This document shows, in pieces, positions 1-14,500 of a stretch of 64,000 nucleotides of DNA (positions are counted from its first letter, which is position 1; each line of letters begins with the position of its first letter). The translations under genes were made by a program, and so were the position numbers. Source of the DNA: Luzula sylvatica (taxonomy: Eukaryota > Streptophyta > Magnoliopsida > Poales > Juncaceae); contig OX326961.1 in NCBI GenBank assembly GCA_946800325.1, positions 12,026,215 to 12,090,214 on the forward strand, written 5' to 3'. A model generated the notes under the pieces. The model made no database searches, was not told where the DNA came from, and was given only the letters and a program-made list of their open reading frames with translations.

Positions 1-1256
1 TTGGAGGCAACCATGAAAATGGAAATCATGCCGCACTTAATTTTTTAGGGTTATTTTTTATGTTTTGAGTTTGTTATGTTTAGTGAAAAAATAAAAAGAC
101 AAAATCTGTATAAGTAACTGGGTTACATTTTCTGAAAAGTGCCCTCTTATTTCCTTCTTGTTTTGTTTTAATTAATTGATGCCTTTTTAGATCTGAGAAA
201 ATCTTAAAAAAATATTCATCTTGTTAATAATTGATTGTAGTTAAATTAGAATTTTATTTCACATCGTTTGGTTTAATATTTTATTTTCTATGTATTTTTT
301 AATATGACCTAAGATTAATTACTCATTCTGTTCGGATCCTGTTTAGAAATTTGATTTAAAATATTTATAGATCTGATAAAAATATATAAAAAATACCATT
401 TAGATTTATTTGCGAATATAGATCATTCATACTTAGTTTCATAATTTTATCTATTTTTTCCTGATTTCTAGAATTTATTTTATAGACCTTGGTCATTTAC
501 TGTTTGTGATTCTAGGGTTTTTATTGCTTCATTTTTAAAAATTGATTAATTCACAAAATTACCACAAAAACATTCTTGTTTCCTTGATCTTTGTGATAAA
601 AAAATTCGAAATTTTTTACTTCTAACCACAATTTTAAAGTATATACCAGAAATAACCAAGTTTTATACAAAATTCGAGATTTGTCTTTTGCGGAGAATGA
701 ATGTTCGCCTGGCGGGGTATCATTCCCCGCCTTCTCCTAAAATTTTGAATTAAGGCCTAATCACAACAGCATCTCAAATTTATTCAATTTTGTGATTATT
801 TTATTCATGCCATTCATGCCTTCCTACAAAAGTATATACAATTTAGTCCATTTCATGTATACTATTCATATAAATATGTATGTATATTATATTATTATTT
901 CAATAATTTTATTCGCATTCGATATTGTATTAATATATATATTCGTGTTCGAAATGGAATATCGAATATCGTAGTCGTATCCGTATTCGAAATTGGGTAT
1001 TGTATTTGTATCCAATGTCGTATTTGTCTTCAAAATTGCATGCCCAATTTGAATATTCTAATTTTATTTTAATGATGGACATGCAAATATGTATGTTCTA
1101 TAATATGTATATTCTAATTTTATTTTATTTTAATATTTTATTTGTATGCGATATTGTATTCATATATGTATTCCAGTTCAAGATGAAATATCGAATATCG
1201 AATATCGAATATTTTATTTGTATGCGATATTGTATTCATATATGCGATATTGTATT
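1..1256. other. AT-rich intergenic DNA, no gene seen
   Basis: No open frame here resembles a protein. The DNA is AT-rich with long A and T runs. From about 890 to 1260 it turns into degenerate short repeats built from variants of 'gatattgtattcatat' and 'atatcgaat', so the two small frames at 792-974 and 1000-1287 are low-complexity artefacts. The only distinct structure is a short GC-rich hairpin at 711-731, listed separately. Confidence 0.7.
711..731. repeat. Short GC-rich hairpin in AT-rich DNA
   Basis: A perfect 7-bp inverted repeat, GGCGGGG (711-717) and CCCCGCC (725-731), surrounds a 7-nt loop. A weaker outer pairing GGAGAA (692-697) with TTCTCC (732-737) flanks it. It stands out because the surrounding DNA is very AT-rich. 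It may be the tip of a degraded transposon end; function unknown. Confidence 0.45.
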
Positions 1257-1387
1257 CATATATTATAAAACATATCTATACGGTTAAGATTCGATTATAA
1301 TATTTAGATTTAGTGTAATAAGTGTTGTTGGCCGACGTTGGCCAAATAAGAGTGTTGACCATTGATCATATCCCATATATGTATATA

Positions 1388-1450
<63 letters not shown>

Positions 1451-1566
1451 ATATGATCAATGGCCAACACTCTTGTTTGGCCAACGTCGGCCAACACCAC
1501 TTATTTCACTAAATCTAAACATAAGAATCGAATTTTAACCGTATGGATGTGATTTATATTATTTGA
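1257..1566. mobile_element. Foldback MITE with ~110-bp inverted arms and AT loop
   Basis: The left arm (about 1266-1375) and right arm (about 1448-1560) are near-perfect reverse complements. Both contain the block 'gttggccgacgttggcc' and the outer block 'tagatttagtg'. They enclose a pure (AT)n tract, so the whole could fold into one long stem-loop. This is the layout of a foldback or Mutator-type MITE. No transposase frame is present and I could not fix a target-site duplication. A third arm, direct with the left one, lies at 1878-1975. Confidence 0.7.
1376..1448. repeat. (AT)n microsatellite
   Basis: About 70 bases of nearly uninterrupted AT repeat form the loop of the surrounding inverted repeat. 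A small - strand frame translating as alternating Tyr/Ile is an artefact of this tract. Confidence 0.9.
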
Positions 1567-2090
1567 GAATGTTGTAGATTCAATTTCATGAAAAATAAAA
1601 ATTTCTATCATACTTATCATAATACTTAAAAGAAATAAACGGTCGAAAATAGTTACAACATGAATCATCATTAAATAAATTTTGAAATTCGATTTTTTTG
1701 GTTTGGATGTATTTTAAATCATATAGATAGGCTAAGGATGAATTTTTACTAGGTTTCGAATTTCTCTTCATGGAAATCTATAAATTTACCGAAATAGACG
1801 GTTGTGAAAATATGTTATTGATTTTGCTAGATACAAAAATCAAAATTGTACAAAATTTACTCTACATCGTATCTAAATGATATAAAACATATCTATACGG
1901 TTAAAATTCGATTATAATATTTAGATTTAGTGAAATTAGTGGTGTTGGCCGACATTGGCCAAACAAGAGTGTTGGCTATATATATAAATTGCGATTCGTT
2001 GGGGCCGGACATTTTTTGTAGCGGATTGCGCCGCAATGAACTTATTACGGACGATCTTTGCGATATTAATTTATTTAATAATTATGATGT
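1567..2090. mobile_element. AT-rich DNA with a lone MITE arm (1878-1975)
   Basis: The stretch 1878-1975 repeats the left arm of the preceding foldback MITE in the same orientation, including the 'gttggccgacattggcc' block, but lacks its inverted partner and AT loop. It is a truncated or recombined second copy. Between 1567 and 1877 nothing is recognisable. After 1980 there is a short unique stretch up to the tandem duplication at 2091. Confidence 0.5.
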
Positions 2091-2455
2091 ATTTAAGTAA
2101 TATATATATATTTCAAAAAATTTATATGCTTTTAAATTTTATATGTATGTCATAATGAGATGGACATGCATTTTATACGTATTTCACAACCTTTGCTAAT
2201 TAGATGGACATGAATTTTATATAATTAGATGGACATGGATTTTTGCGTCCATCTCCTTTATATGTTTTTAAATTTAAGTAATATATATATATTTCAAAAA
2301 ATTTATATGCTTTTAAATTTTATATGTATGTCATAATGAGATGGACATGCATTTTATACGTATTTCACAACCTTTGCTAATTAGATGGACATGAATTTTA
2401 TATAATTAGATGGACATGGATTTTTGCGTCCATCTCCTTTATATGTTTTTAAATT
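2091..2455. repeat. Tandem duplication of a 181-bp unit (two copies)
   Basis: Bases 2091-2271 are repeated almost exactly at 2272-2452, with a period of 181. Both copies contain 'agatggacatg' several times and the phrase 'ttttgcgtccatctcc'. The copies look nearly identical, so the duplication is recent. No coding potential. Confidence 0.9.
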
Positions 2456-2530
2456 ATTGCGTCTATCCCCTTCTTTTCTTTTGAGCCAGTGGACATGTTT
2501 AAATTAATGTGGGTTACAGGGGCAGTGGCA

Positions 2531-5500
2531 GGAAAATTTGAAGTGTAATATGAACAAAATATTAAAATTGAAGTGTGAAAATTAGCGTGTCCATACCTTT
2601 ATAATAATTTTAACATATTTTCTTAAAAAAAATGTACAATTGAAGTGTAATATGAACAAAATACTAAATTTTCATGTTGTCCTAGAAATACTTCGTAATG
2701 GAAGACTAACACACACAAATTTCTATTTTTTCAAAAAATTCTTAAAAATGCAAAAATGAAGTCTAACACCTTAAAAAAAAAAGTCAATTATAATATGTTC
2801 TTAAAAATGTTAAAATTGAAGTGTAACACGAGCAAACTGTTTTATTTTCATATGTCCTCAAAATACTTCGTAATAGAAGACTAACACACACAAATTTCTA
2901 TTTTTTCAAAATTTTCTTAAAAATGCTAAGAGTGAAGTCTAACACCTTAAAAAAAAATCAATTATCATATTTTCTTGAAAATGTTAAAATTGAAGTGTAA
3001 CACGAGCAAAATGCTTAATTTTCATGTTGTCCTTAAAATACTTGGTAATAGAAGTCTAACACACACAAATAGATTTTTTTTTTGAAGTGTAACACACGAG
3101 CAAAATGCTTAATTTTCATGTTGTCCTCAAAATACTTCGTAATAGAAGACTAACACACACAAATTTCTATTTTTTGAAAAATTTCATAAAAATACAAAAA
3201 CGAAGACTAACACCTTTATCAAAAGTCAATTATCATATTTTCAAAAATGTTAAAATTGAAGTGTAACACGAGTAAAATTATTTATTTTCATGTTGTCCTA
3301 AAAATACTTCGTAATAGATGACTAATGACGCACACACATTTTTATTTTTTCATAAATTTCTTAAAAATGTTAAAAGGTAAGTCTAACACCTTAAAAAAAA
3401 AATTCAATTATCATATTTTGTTAAAAATGTTAAAATTGAAGTGCAACCAGACAAAAATGCTCAATTTTCATATTGTTCTCAAAATACTCCGTAATAGAAG
3501 ACTAACACACACAAATTTCTAATTTTTCAAAGATTTCTTAAAAATGTTAAAAGTGAAGTTTAACACCTTAAAAAAAAGCCGATCGTCAGATTTTCTTGAT
3601 AATGTTGAAATTGAAGTGTAACATGAGCAAAATGCTTAATTGTCATGTTGTCCTCAAAATACTTCATAATAGAAGACTACCACACACAAATATCTATTTA
3701 TTAAAAAAAAAATCTTAATAATGCAAAAAAGATGTCTAACACCTTAAAAAATAGTCATTTTCTCAAAAATGTTCAAATTGAAGTGTAACGCGGGCAAAAA
3801 ACTTTATTTTCATGTTGTCCTCAAAATACTTCGTATTAGAAGACTAACACACACAAATTTTAATTTGTTCAAAACTTTCTTCAAACTGCAAAAATGAAGT
3901 CTCACACCTTCAAAAAAAGTAAAATATCATATTTTCCTAAAAATGTTAAAATTGTGGTGTAACACTAGAAAATAATTTATTTGCATGTTGTCCTCCAAAT
4001 ACTTCGTAATAGATGACTAACACACACAAATTTCTATTTATTTAAAAATTTCTTAAAAATGTTAAAAGTGAAGACTAACACCTTAAAAAAAGTCGATTGT
4101 CATATTTTTCTTAAAAATGTTAAAATTGATGTGTAACACGAGCAAAATGATTTATTTTCGTGTTGTCCTCAAAATATTTCGTAATAGAATACTAACACAC
4201 ACAAATTTCTAATTTATCATAAATTTCTTAAAAATGTTAGAAGTAAAGTCTTACACCTTAAAAAAAGTCATATATCATATTTTCTTAAAAATTCTAAAAT
4301 ATTAGTGTAACACGAGAAAAATAATTTATTTTCATGTTGTCCTCAAAATACTTCGTAATAGAAGACTAACACACACAAATTTCTATTTTGTCATAAATTT
4401 CTTAAAAATGTTAAAAGTGAAGTCTATACCTTAAAAAAAAAGTCAATTATCATATTTTGTTAAAAATGTTAAAATTGATGTGTAAAACGAGAAAAATGCT
4501 TAATTTTCATGTTGTCCTCAAAATACCCCGTAATAGAAGACTAATACACACAAATTTCTATTTTTTGAAAAATTTCATAAAAACACAAAAACGAAGACTA
4601 ACACCTTTATCAAAAGTCAATTATCATATTTTCAAAAATGTTCAAATTGAAGTGTAACACAAGAAAAATTATTTATTTTCGTGTTGTCCTAAAAATACTT
4701 CGTAATAGAAGACTAACACACACAAATTTCTATTTTTTCATAAATTTTTAAAAATGTTAAAAGTGAAGTCTAACACCTTCATAAAAATTAAATTATCATA
4801 GTTTGTTAGAAATGTTAAAATTGAAGTGTAACCCGAGAAAAATGCTTAATTTTCATGTTGTCCTCAAAATACTCCATAATAGAAGACTAACACACACAAA
4901 TTTTGAATTTTTCAAAAATTTTTTAGAAATGTTAAAATTGAAGTCTAACACATTAAAAAAAGTCAATTATCATATTATCTTGAAAATGTTAAAATTGAAG
5001 GGTAACACGAGCAAAATGCTTAATTATCATGTTGTCCACAAAATATTTCGTAATAGAAGACTACCACACACACAAATATCAATTTATTCAAAAAAATTCT
5101 TAAAAATGCAAAAAAGTAGTCTAACACCTTCAAAAAAAGTCAATTATCATATTTTATTAAAAATGTTCAAATTGAAGTGTAACACGGGCAAAAAGCTTTA
5201 TTTTCAAGTTGTCCTCAAAATACTTCGTATTAGAAGACTAACACACATACATTTTAATTTGTTCAAAACTTTCTTCAAACTGCAAAAATGAAGTCTCTCA
5301 CACCTTCAAAAAAAGTAAAATATCATATTTTCTTAATAATGTTAGAATTGTGGTGTAACACGAGAAAATAATTTATTTGCAAGTTCTCCTCAAAATACTT
5401 CGTAGTAGATGACTAACACACACAAATTTCTATTTTTTAAAAAATTTCTTAAAAATGTTAAAATTGAAGTCTAACACCTTCAAATAAAGTAAATTATCAT

Positions 5501-8500
5501 ATTTTCTTAAAAATGTTAAAATTGAAGTGTAACACGAGCAAAATGATTTATTTTCATGTTGTCCTCAAAAAACTTCGTAATAGAAGACTAACACACACAA
5601 ATTTCTATTTTTTCATAAATTTCTTAAAAATGTTAAAAGTGATGACTAACACCTTAAAAAAAAATCGATTAACATATTTTTCTTAAAAATGTTAAAATTG
5701 ACGTGTAACACGAGCAAAACGATTTATTTTCATGTTGTCCTCAAAATATTTCGTAATAGAAGACTAACACACACAAATTTCTATTTTTTAATAAATTTCT
5801 AAAAAATGTTAAAACTAAAGTCTAACACCTTAAAAAAAAAGTCAATTATCATATTTTCATGAAAATGTTAAAATTGAAGTGTAACATGAGCAAAATACTT
5901 AATTGTCATTTTGTCCTCAAAATACTTCGTTATAGAAGACTATCACACACAAATATCTATTTATTCAAAACAATTCTTAAAAATGTAAAAAAGAAGTCTA
6001 ACACCTTCAAAAAAATTCAATTATCATATTTTCTTAAAATTGTTTAAATTGAACTGTAACATGGGCATAAAGCTTTATTTTCATGTTGTCCTCAAAATAC
6101 TTCGTAATAGAAGACTAACACACACAAATTTATATTTTTTAATTAATTTCTTAAAAATGTTAAAACTAAAGTCTAACACCTTAAAAAAAAGTCAATTATC
6201 ATATTTTCTTGAAAATGTTAAAATTAAAGTGTAACATGAGCAAAATACTTAATTGTAATTTTGTCCTCAAAATACTTCGTAATAGAAGACTATCACACAC
6301 AAATATCTATTTATTCAAAACAATTCTTAAAAATGTAAAAAAGAAGTCTAACACCTTCAACAAAAGTCAATTATCATATTTTCTTAAAAATGTTCAAATT
6401 GAAGTGTAACACGGGCAAAAAGCTTTCTTTTCATGTTGTCCTGAAAATACTGCGTATTAGAAGACTAACACACACACATTTTAATATGTTCAAAACTTTC
6501 TTCAAACTGCAAAAATGAAGTCTCACACCTAAAAAAAAAGAAAAACAACATATTTTCCTAAAAAGTTAAAAATTGTGGTGTAACACGAGAAAATAATGTA
6601 TTTGCGTGTTGTCCTCAAAATACTTCGTAATAGAAGACTAACACACATAAATTTCTATTTTTTCATAAATTTCTTAAAAATGTTAAAAGTGAAGTCTATA
6701 CCTTCAAAAAAAGTCAATTATCATATTTTGTTAAAAATATTAAAATTGAAGTGTAAAACGAGAAAAATGATTAATTTTCATGTTGTCCTCAAAATACTCC
6801 GTAATAGAAGACTAACACACACAAATTTATAATTTTTTAAAAATTTCATAAAAATGTTAAAAGTGAAGTCTAACACCTTAAAAAAATGTCAATTATCTTA
6901 TTTTCTTGAAAATGTTAAAATTGAAGTCTAAGAAGGGAAAAAATGCTTAATTGCCATGTTGTCCTAAAAATACTTCGTAAGAGAAGACTAACACACACAA
7001 ATATCTATTTTTTTCAAAAAGAGGTCTACCACCTTCAAAAAAAGTCAATTATCATATTTTCTTAAAAATGTTCAAATTTAAGTGTAACACGGGCAAAAAG
7101 CATTATTTTCATGTTGTCCTCAAAATACTTCGTATTTGAAGACTAACACACACAAATTTTAATATGTTCAAAACTTTCTTCAAACTTCAAAAATGAAGTC
7201 TAACACCTTAAAAAAAAAAGTAATTTATTTGCATGTTGTTCTCAAAATATACTGTACTAGATGACTAACACACAAATTTCTATTTTTTCAAAAATTTCTT
7301 AAAAATATTAAAAGTGAAGTCTTAACACCTTCAAATAAAGTAAATTATCATATTTTCTTAAAAATGTTAAAATTGAAGTGTAACACGAGCAAAATAATTT
7401 ATTTTCATGTTGTCCTAAAAATACTTCGTAGTAGAAGACTAACACACACAAATTTCTATTTTTTCGTAAATTTCTTAAAAATGTTAAAAGTGAAGACTAA
7501 CACCTTAAAAAAAATCGATTATAATATTTTTCTTAAAAATGTGAAAATTGATGTGTAACACGAGCAAAATGATTTATTTTCATGTTGTCCTCAAAATATT
7601 TCGTAATAGAAGACTAACACACACAAATTTCTATTTTTTAATAAATTTCTTAAAAATGTTAAAACTAAAGTCTAACACCTTAAAAAAAAGTCAATTATCA
7701 TATTTTCATGAAAATGTTAAAATTGAAGTGTAACATGAGCAAAATACTATATTGTCATTTTGTACTCAAAATACTTCGTAATAGAAGACTATCACACACA
7801 AATATCTATTTATTCAAAACAATTTTTAAAAATGTAAAAAAGAAGTCTAACACCTTCAAAAAATTCAATTATCATATTTTCTTAAAAATGTTTAAATTGA
7901 AGTGTAACATGGGCATAAAGCTTTATTTTCATGTTGTCCTCAAAATACTCCGTATTAGAAGACTAACCCACACAAATTTTAATATGTTCAAAACTTTCTT
8001 CAAACTGCAAAAATGAAGTCTCACACCTTCAAAAAAAGTAAAATATCATATTTTCCTAAAAATGTTAAAATTGTGGTGTAACACGAGAAAATAATTTATT
8101 TGCATGTTGTCCTCAAAATACTTCGTAATAGAAGACTAACACACACAAATTTCTATTTTTTCATAAATTTCTTAAAAATGTTAAAAGTGAAGTCTAATAC
8201 CTTCAAAAAAATTCAATTATCATATTTTGTAAAAAATGTTAAAATTGAAGTGTAACACAAGAAAAATGCTTAATTTTTATGTTGTCCTCAAAATACTCCG
8301 TAATAGAAGACTAACACACACACAAATTTCTAATTTTCCAAAAGTTTCATAAAAATGTTAAAAGTGAAGTCTATCACCTTAAAAAAAGTCAATTAGCATA
8401 TTTTCTTGAAAATGTTAAAATTGAAGTGTAACACGAGCAAAATGCTTAATTGTCATGTTGTCCTCAAAATACATCGTAATAGAAGACTACCACACACAAA

Positions 8501-11500
8501 TATCTATTTGTTCAAAAAAATTCTTAAAAATGAAAAAAAGAAGTCTAACACCTTCAATAAAAGTCAATTATCATATTTTCTTAAAAATGTTCAAATTGAA
8601 GTGTAACACGGGCAAAAAGCTTTATTTTCATGTTGTCCTGAAATTACTTCGTATTAGAAGACTAACACACACACTTTTTAATATGTTCAAAACTTTCTTC
8701 AAATTGCAAAAATGAAGTCTCACACCTTAAAAAAAAAAAATATCATATTTTCCTGAAAAGTTTAAAATTGTGGTGTAACACGAGAAAATAATTTATTTGT
8801 CTGTTGTCCTCAAAATACTTCGTAATAGAAGACTAACACACACAAATTTCTATTTTTTCATAAATTTCTTAAAAATGTTAAAAGTGAAGTCTATACCTTC
8901 AAAAAAAGTCAATTATCATATTTTGTTAAAAATGTTAAAATTGAAGTGTAAAACGAGAAAAATGATTAATTTTCATGTTGTCCTCAAAATACTCCGTAAT
9001 AGAAGACTAACACACACAAATTTATAATTTTTTAAAAATTTCTTAAAAATGTTAAAAGTGAAGTCTAACACCTTAAAAAAATGTCAATTATCTTATTTTC
9101 TTGAAAATGTTAAAATTGAAGTCTAAGAAGGGAAAAATGCTTAATTGCCATGTTGTCCTAAAAATACTTCGTAATAGAAGACTAACACACACAAATATCT
9201 ATTTTATTCAAAAAGAGGTCTAACACCTTCAAAAAAAGTCAATTATCATATTTTCTTAAAAATGTTCAAATTTAAGTGTAACACGGGCAAAAAGCATTAT
9301 TTTCATGTTGTCCTCAAAATACTTCTTATTAGAAGACTAACACACACAAATTTTAATATGTTCAAAACTTTCTTCAAACTTCAAAAATGAAGTCTAACAC
9401 CTTCAAAAAAAGTAAAATATCATATTTTCCTAAAAATGTTAAAATTGTGGTGTAACACGAGAAAATAATTTATTTGCATGTTGCCCTCAAAATATACTGT
9501 AGTAGATGACTAACACACAAATTTCTATTTTTTCAAAAATTTCTTAAAAATATTAAAAGTGAAGTCTTAACACCTTCAAATAAAGTAAATTATCATATTT
9601 TCTTAAAAATGTTAAAATTGAAGTGTAACACGAACAAAATGATTTATTTTCATGTTGTCCTCAAAATACTTCGTAATAGAAGACTAACACACACAAATTT
9701 CTATTTTTTCATATATTTCTTAAAAATGTTAAAAGTGAAGACTAACACCTTAAACAAAATCGATTATCATATTTTTCTTAAAAATGTTAAAATTGATGTG
9801 TAACACGAGCAAAATAATTTATTTTCATGTTGTCCTCAAAATATTTTGTAATAGAAGACTAACACACACAAATTTCTATTTTTTAATAAATTTCTTAAAA
9901 ATGTTAAAACAAAAGTCTAACACCTTAAAAAAAAGTCAATTATCATATTTTCTTGAAAATGTTAAAATTGAAGTGTAACATGAGCAAAATACTATATTGT
10001 CATTTTGTCCTCAAAATACTTCGTAATAGAAGACTATCACACACAAATATCTATTTATTCAAAACAATTCTTAAAAATCTAAAAAAGAAGTCTAACACCT
10101 TCAAAAAAATTCAATTATCATATTTTCTTAAAAATGTTTAAATTGAAGTGTAACATGGGCATAAAGCTTTATTTTCATGTTGTCCTCAAAATACTTCGTA
10201 TTAGAAGACTAACACACACAAATTTTAATTTGTTCAAAACTTTCTTCAAACTTCAAAAATGAAGTCTAACACCTTAAAAAAAAGTAAAATATCATATTTT
10301 CCTAAAAATGTTAAAATTGTGGTGTAACACGAAAAAATAATTTATTTGCATGTTGTCATCAAAATACTTCGTAATAGATGACTAACACACACAAATTTCT
10401 ATTTTGTCAAAAATTTCTTAAAAATGTAAAAAGTGAAGTCACCTTCAAATAAAGTAAATTATCATATTTTCTTAAAAACGTTAAAATTTAAGTGTAACAC
10501 GAGCAAAATGAATTATTTTCATGTCGTCCTCAAAATACTTCGTAATAGAGGACTAACACACACAAATTTCCATTTTTTCATAAATTTCTTAAAAATGTTA
10601 AAAGTGAAGACTAACACCTTATAAAAAAAGTCGATTATCATATTTTTCTTAAAAATGTTAAAATTGATGTGTAACACGAACAAAATGATTTATTTTCATG
10701 TTGTCCTCAAAATATTTCGTAATAGAAGACTAACACACACAAATTTCTATTTTTCATAAATTTCTTAAAAATGTTGAAAGTGAAGTCCAACACCTTAAAA
10801 AAAGTCAATTAACATATTTTCTATAAAATTTTAAAATTGAAGTGTAACATGAAAAAAATGCTTAATTTTCATGTTGTCCTAAAAATACTTCGTAATAGAT
10901 GACTCACACACACAAATTTCAATTTTTTTCAAAAATTTCATAAAAATGCTATAATGAAGTCTAACACCTTCCAAAAAAGTCAAATATCATATTTTCTTAA
11001 CAATGTTAAAATTGAAGTGTAACATGGGCAAAACGCTTTATTTTCATGTTGTCCTAAAAATATTTCGTAATAGAAGACTAACACACACACAAATTTCTAT
11101 TTTTTGAAAAATTTCATAAAAATACAAAAACGTAGACTAACACCTTTATCCAAAGTCAATTATCATATTTTGAAAATGTTAAAATTAAAGTATAACATGA
11201 GAAAAATTATTTATTTTCATGTTGTCCTAAAAATACTTCGTAATAGATGCTAACACACACAAATTTCTATTTTTCATAAATTTCTTGAAAATGTTAAAAG
11301 AGAAGTCTGACACCTTAAAAAAAATAAATCAATTATCATATTTTATTAAAAATGTTAAAATTGAAGTGTAACACGAGAAAAGTGCTTAATTTTCATGTTG
11401 TCCTCAAAATACTCCGTAATAGAAGACTAACAGACACAAAAATTTCTAATTTTTCAAAAATTTCTAAACTTTTTTAAAAGTGAAGTCAACACCTTAAAAA

Positions 11501-14500
11501 AAAAGTCAATTATCAAATTTTCTTGAAAATGTTAAAATTGAAGTGTAGCACGAGCAAAATGCTTAATTGTCATGTTCTCCTCAAAATACTTCGTAATAGA
11601 AGACTACCACACACAAATATCTATTTGTTCAAAAAAATTCTTCAAAATGCAAAAAAGAAGTGTAGCACCGTCAAAAAAAGTCAATTATCATATTTTCTTA
11701 AAAATATTCAAATTGAAGTGTAACACGGGCAAAAAGCTCTATTTTCATGTTGTCCTCAAAATCATTCGTATTAGAAGACTAACCCACACAAATTTTAATA
11801 TGTTCAAAACTTTCTTCAAACTGCAAAAATGAAGTCTCACACCTTCAAAAAAATTCAATTATCATATTTTGTAAAAAATGTTAAAATTGTGGTGTAACAC
11901 AAGAAAACAATTTATTTGCATGTTGTCCTCAAAATACTTCGTCAATAAAGACTAGAACACAAAAATTTCTATTTTTTCGTAAATTTCTAAAAAATGTTAA
12001 AATTGAAGTCTATCACCTTAAAAAAAGTCAATTAGCATATTTTCTTGAAAATGTTAAATTTGAAGTGTAACACGAGCAAAATGCTTAATTGTCATGTTGT
12101 CCTCAAAATACATCGTAATAGAAGACTACCACACACAAATATCTATTTGTTCAAAAAAATTCTTAAAAATGAAAAAAAGAAGACTAACTCCTTCAATAAA
12201 AGTCAATTATCATATTTTCTTAAAAATGTTCGAATTGAAGTGTAACACAGGCAAAAAGCTTTATTTTCTTGTTGTCCTGAAAATACTTCGTATTAGAAGA
12301 CTAACACACACAAATTTTAATATGTTCAAAACTTTCTTCAAACTGCAAAAATGAAGTCTCACACCTTGAAAAAAAGAAAAATATCATATTTTCCTAAAAA
12401 GTTTAAAATTGTGGTGTAACACGAGAAAATAATTTATTTGCCTGTTGTCCTCAAAATACTTCGTAATAGAAGACTAACACACACAAATTTCTATTTTTTC
12501 ATAAATTTCTTAAAAATGTTAAAAGTGAAGTCTATACCTTCAAAAAAAAGTCAATTATCATATTTTGTTAAAAATATTAAAATTGATGTGTAAAACAAGA
12601 AAAATGATTAATTTTCATGTTGTCCTCAAAATACTCCGTAATAGAAGATTAACACACACAAATTTATAATTTTTTAAAAATTGCTTAAAAATGTTAAAAG
12701 TGAAGTCTAACACCTTAAAAAAATGTCAATTGTCTTATTTTCTTGAAAATGTTAAAATTGAAGTCTAAGAAGGGAAAAATGCTTAATTGTCATGTTGTCC
12801 TAAAAATACTTCGTAATAGAAGACTAACACACACAAATATCTATTTTTTTCAAAAAGAGGTCTAACACCTTCAAAAAAAAGTCAATTATCATATTTTCTT
12901 AAAAATGTTCAAATTTAAGTGTAACACGTGCAAAAAGCATTATTTTGATGTTGTCCTCAAAATACTTCGTATTAGAAGACTAACACACACAAATTTCAAT
13001 ATGTTCAAAACTTTCTTCAAACTTCAAAAATGAAGTCTAACACCTTAAAAAAAAAAGTAAAATATCATATTTTCCTAAAAATGTTAAAATTTTGGTGTAA
13101 CACGAGAAAATAATTTATTTGCATGTTGTCCTCAAAATATACTGTTGTAGATGACTAACACACAAATTTCTATTTTTTCAAAAATTTCTTAAAAATATTA
13201 AAAGTGAAGTCTTAACACCTTCAAATGAAGTAAATTATCATATTTTCTTAAAAATGTTAAAATTGAAGTGTAACACGAGCAAAATGATTTATTTTCATGT
13301 TGTCCTCAAAATACTTCGTAATAGAAGACTAACACACACAAATTTCTATTTTTTCATAAATTTTTTAAAAATGTTAAAAGTGAAGACTAACACCTTAAAA
13401 AAAATCGATTATCATATTTTTCTTAAAAATGTTAAAATTGATGTGTAACACGAGCAAAATGATTTATTTTCATGTTGTCCTCAAAATATTTTGTAATAGT
13501 AGACTAACACACACAAATTTCTATTTTTTTCATAAATTTCTTAAAAATTTTAAAAGTAAATTCTAACACCTTAAACAAAAGTCAATTATCATATTTTCTT
13601 GAAAATGTTAAAATTGAAGTGTAACATGAGCAAAATGCTCAATTGTCTTGTTGTCCTCAAAATACTTCATAACAGAAGACTATCACACATAAATATCTAT
13701 TTATTCAAAACAATTCTTAAAAATGTAAAAAAGAAGTCTAACACATTCAAAAAAAATTCAATTATCATATTTTCGTAAAAATGTATAAATTTAAGTGTAA
13801 CACGGGCATAAAGCTTTATTTTCATGTTGTCATCAAAATACTTCGTATTAGAAGACTAACACACACAAATTTTAATTTGTTCAAAACTTTCTTCAAACTG
13901 CAAAAATGAAGTTTCACACCTTCAAAAAAAGTAAAATATCATAGTTTCCTAAAAATGTTAAAATTGTGGTGTAACACGAGAAAATAATTTATTTTTGTGT
14001 TGTCCTCAAAATACTTCGTAGTAGATGACTAACACACACAAATTTCTATTTTTTCAAAAATTTCTTAAAAATGTTAAAATTGAAGTCTAATACCTTCAAA
14101 TAATGTAAATTGACATATTTTCTTAAAAAAGTTAAAATTGAAGTGTAACACGAGCAAAATAATTTATTTTCATGTTGTCCTCAAAATACTTCGTAATAGA
14201 AGACTAACACACACAAATTTCTATTTTTTCATAAATTTCTTAAAAATGTTAAAAGTGAAGACTAATACCTTAAAAAAACATCGATTATGATATATTTTTT
14301 TATAATGTTAAAATTGATGTGTAACACGAGCAAAATTATTTCTTTTCATGTTGTCCTCAAAATATTTCTCAATAGAAGACTAACACACAGAAATTTCTAT
14401 TTTTTTATAAATTTCTTAAAAATGTTAAAAGTAAAGTCTAACACCTTAAAAAAAAGTCAATTATCATATTTTTTTGAAAATGTTAAAATTGAAGTGTAAC

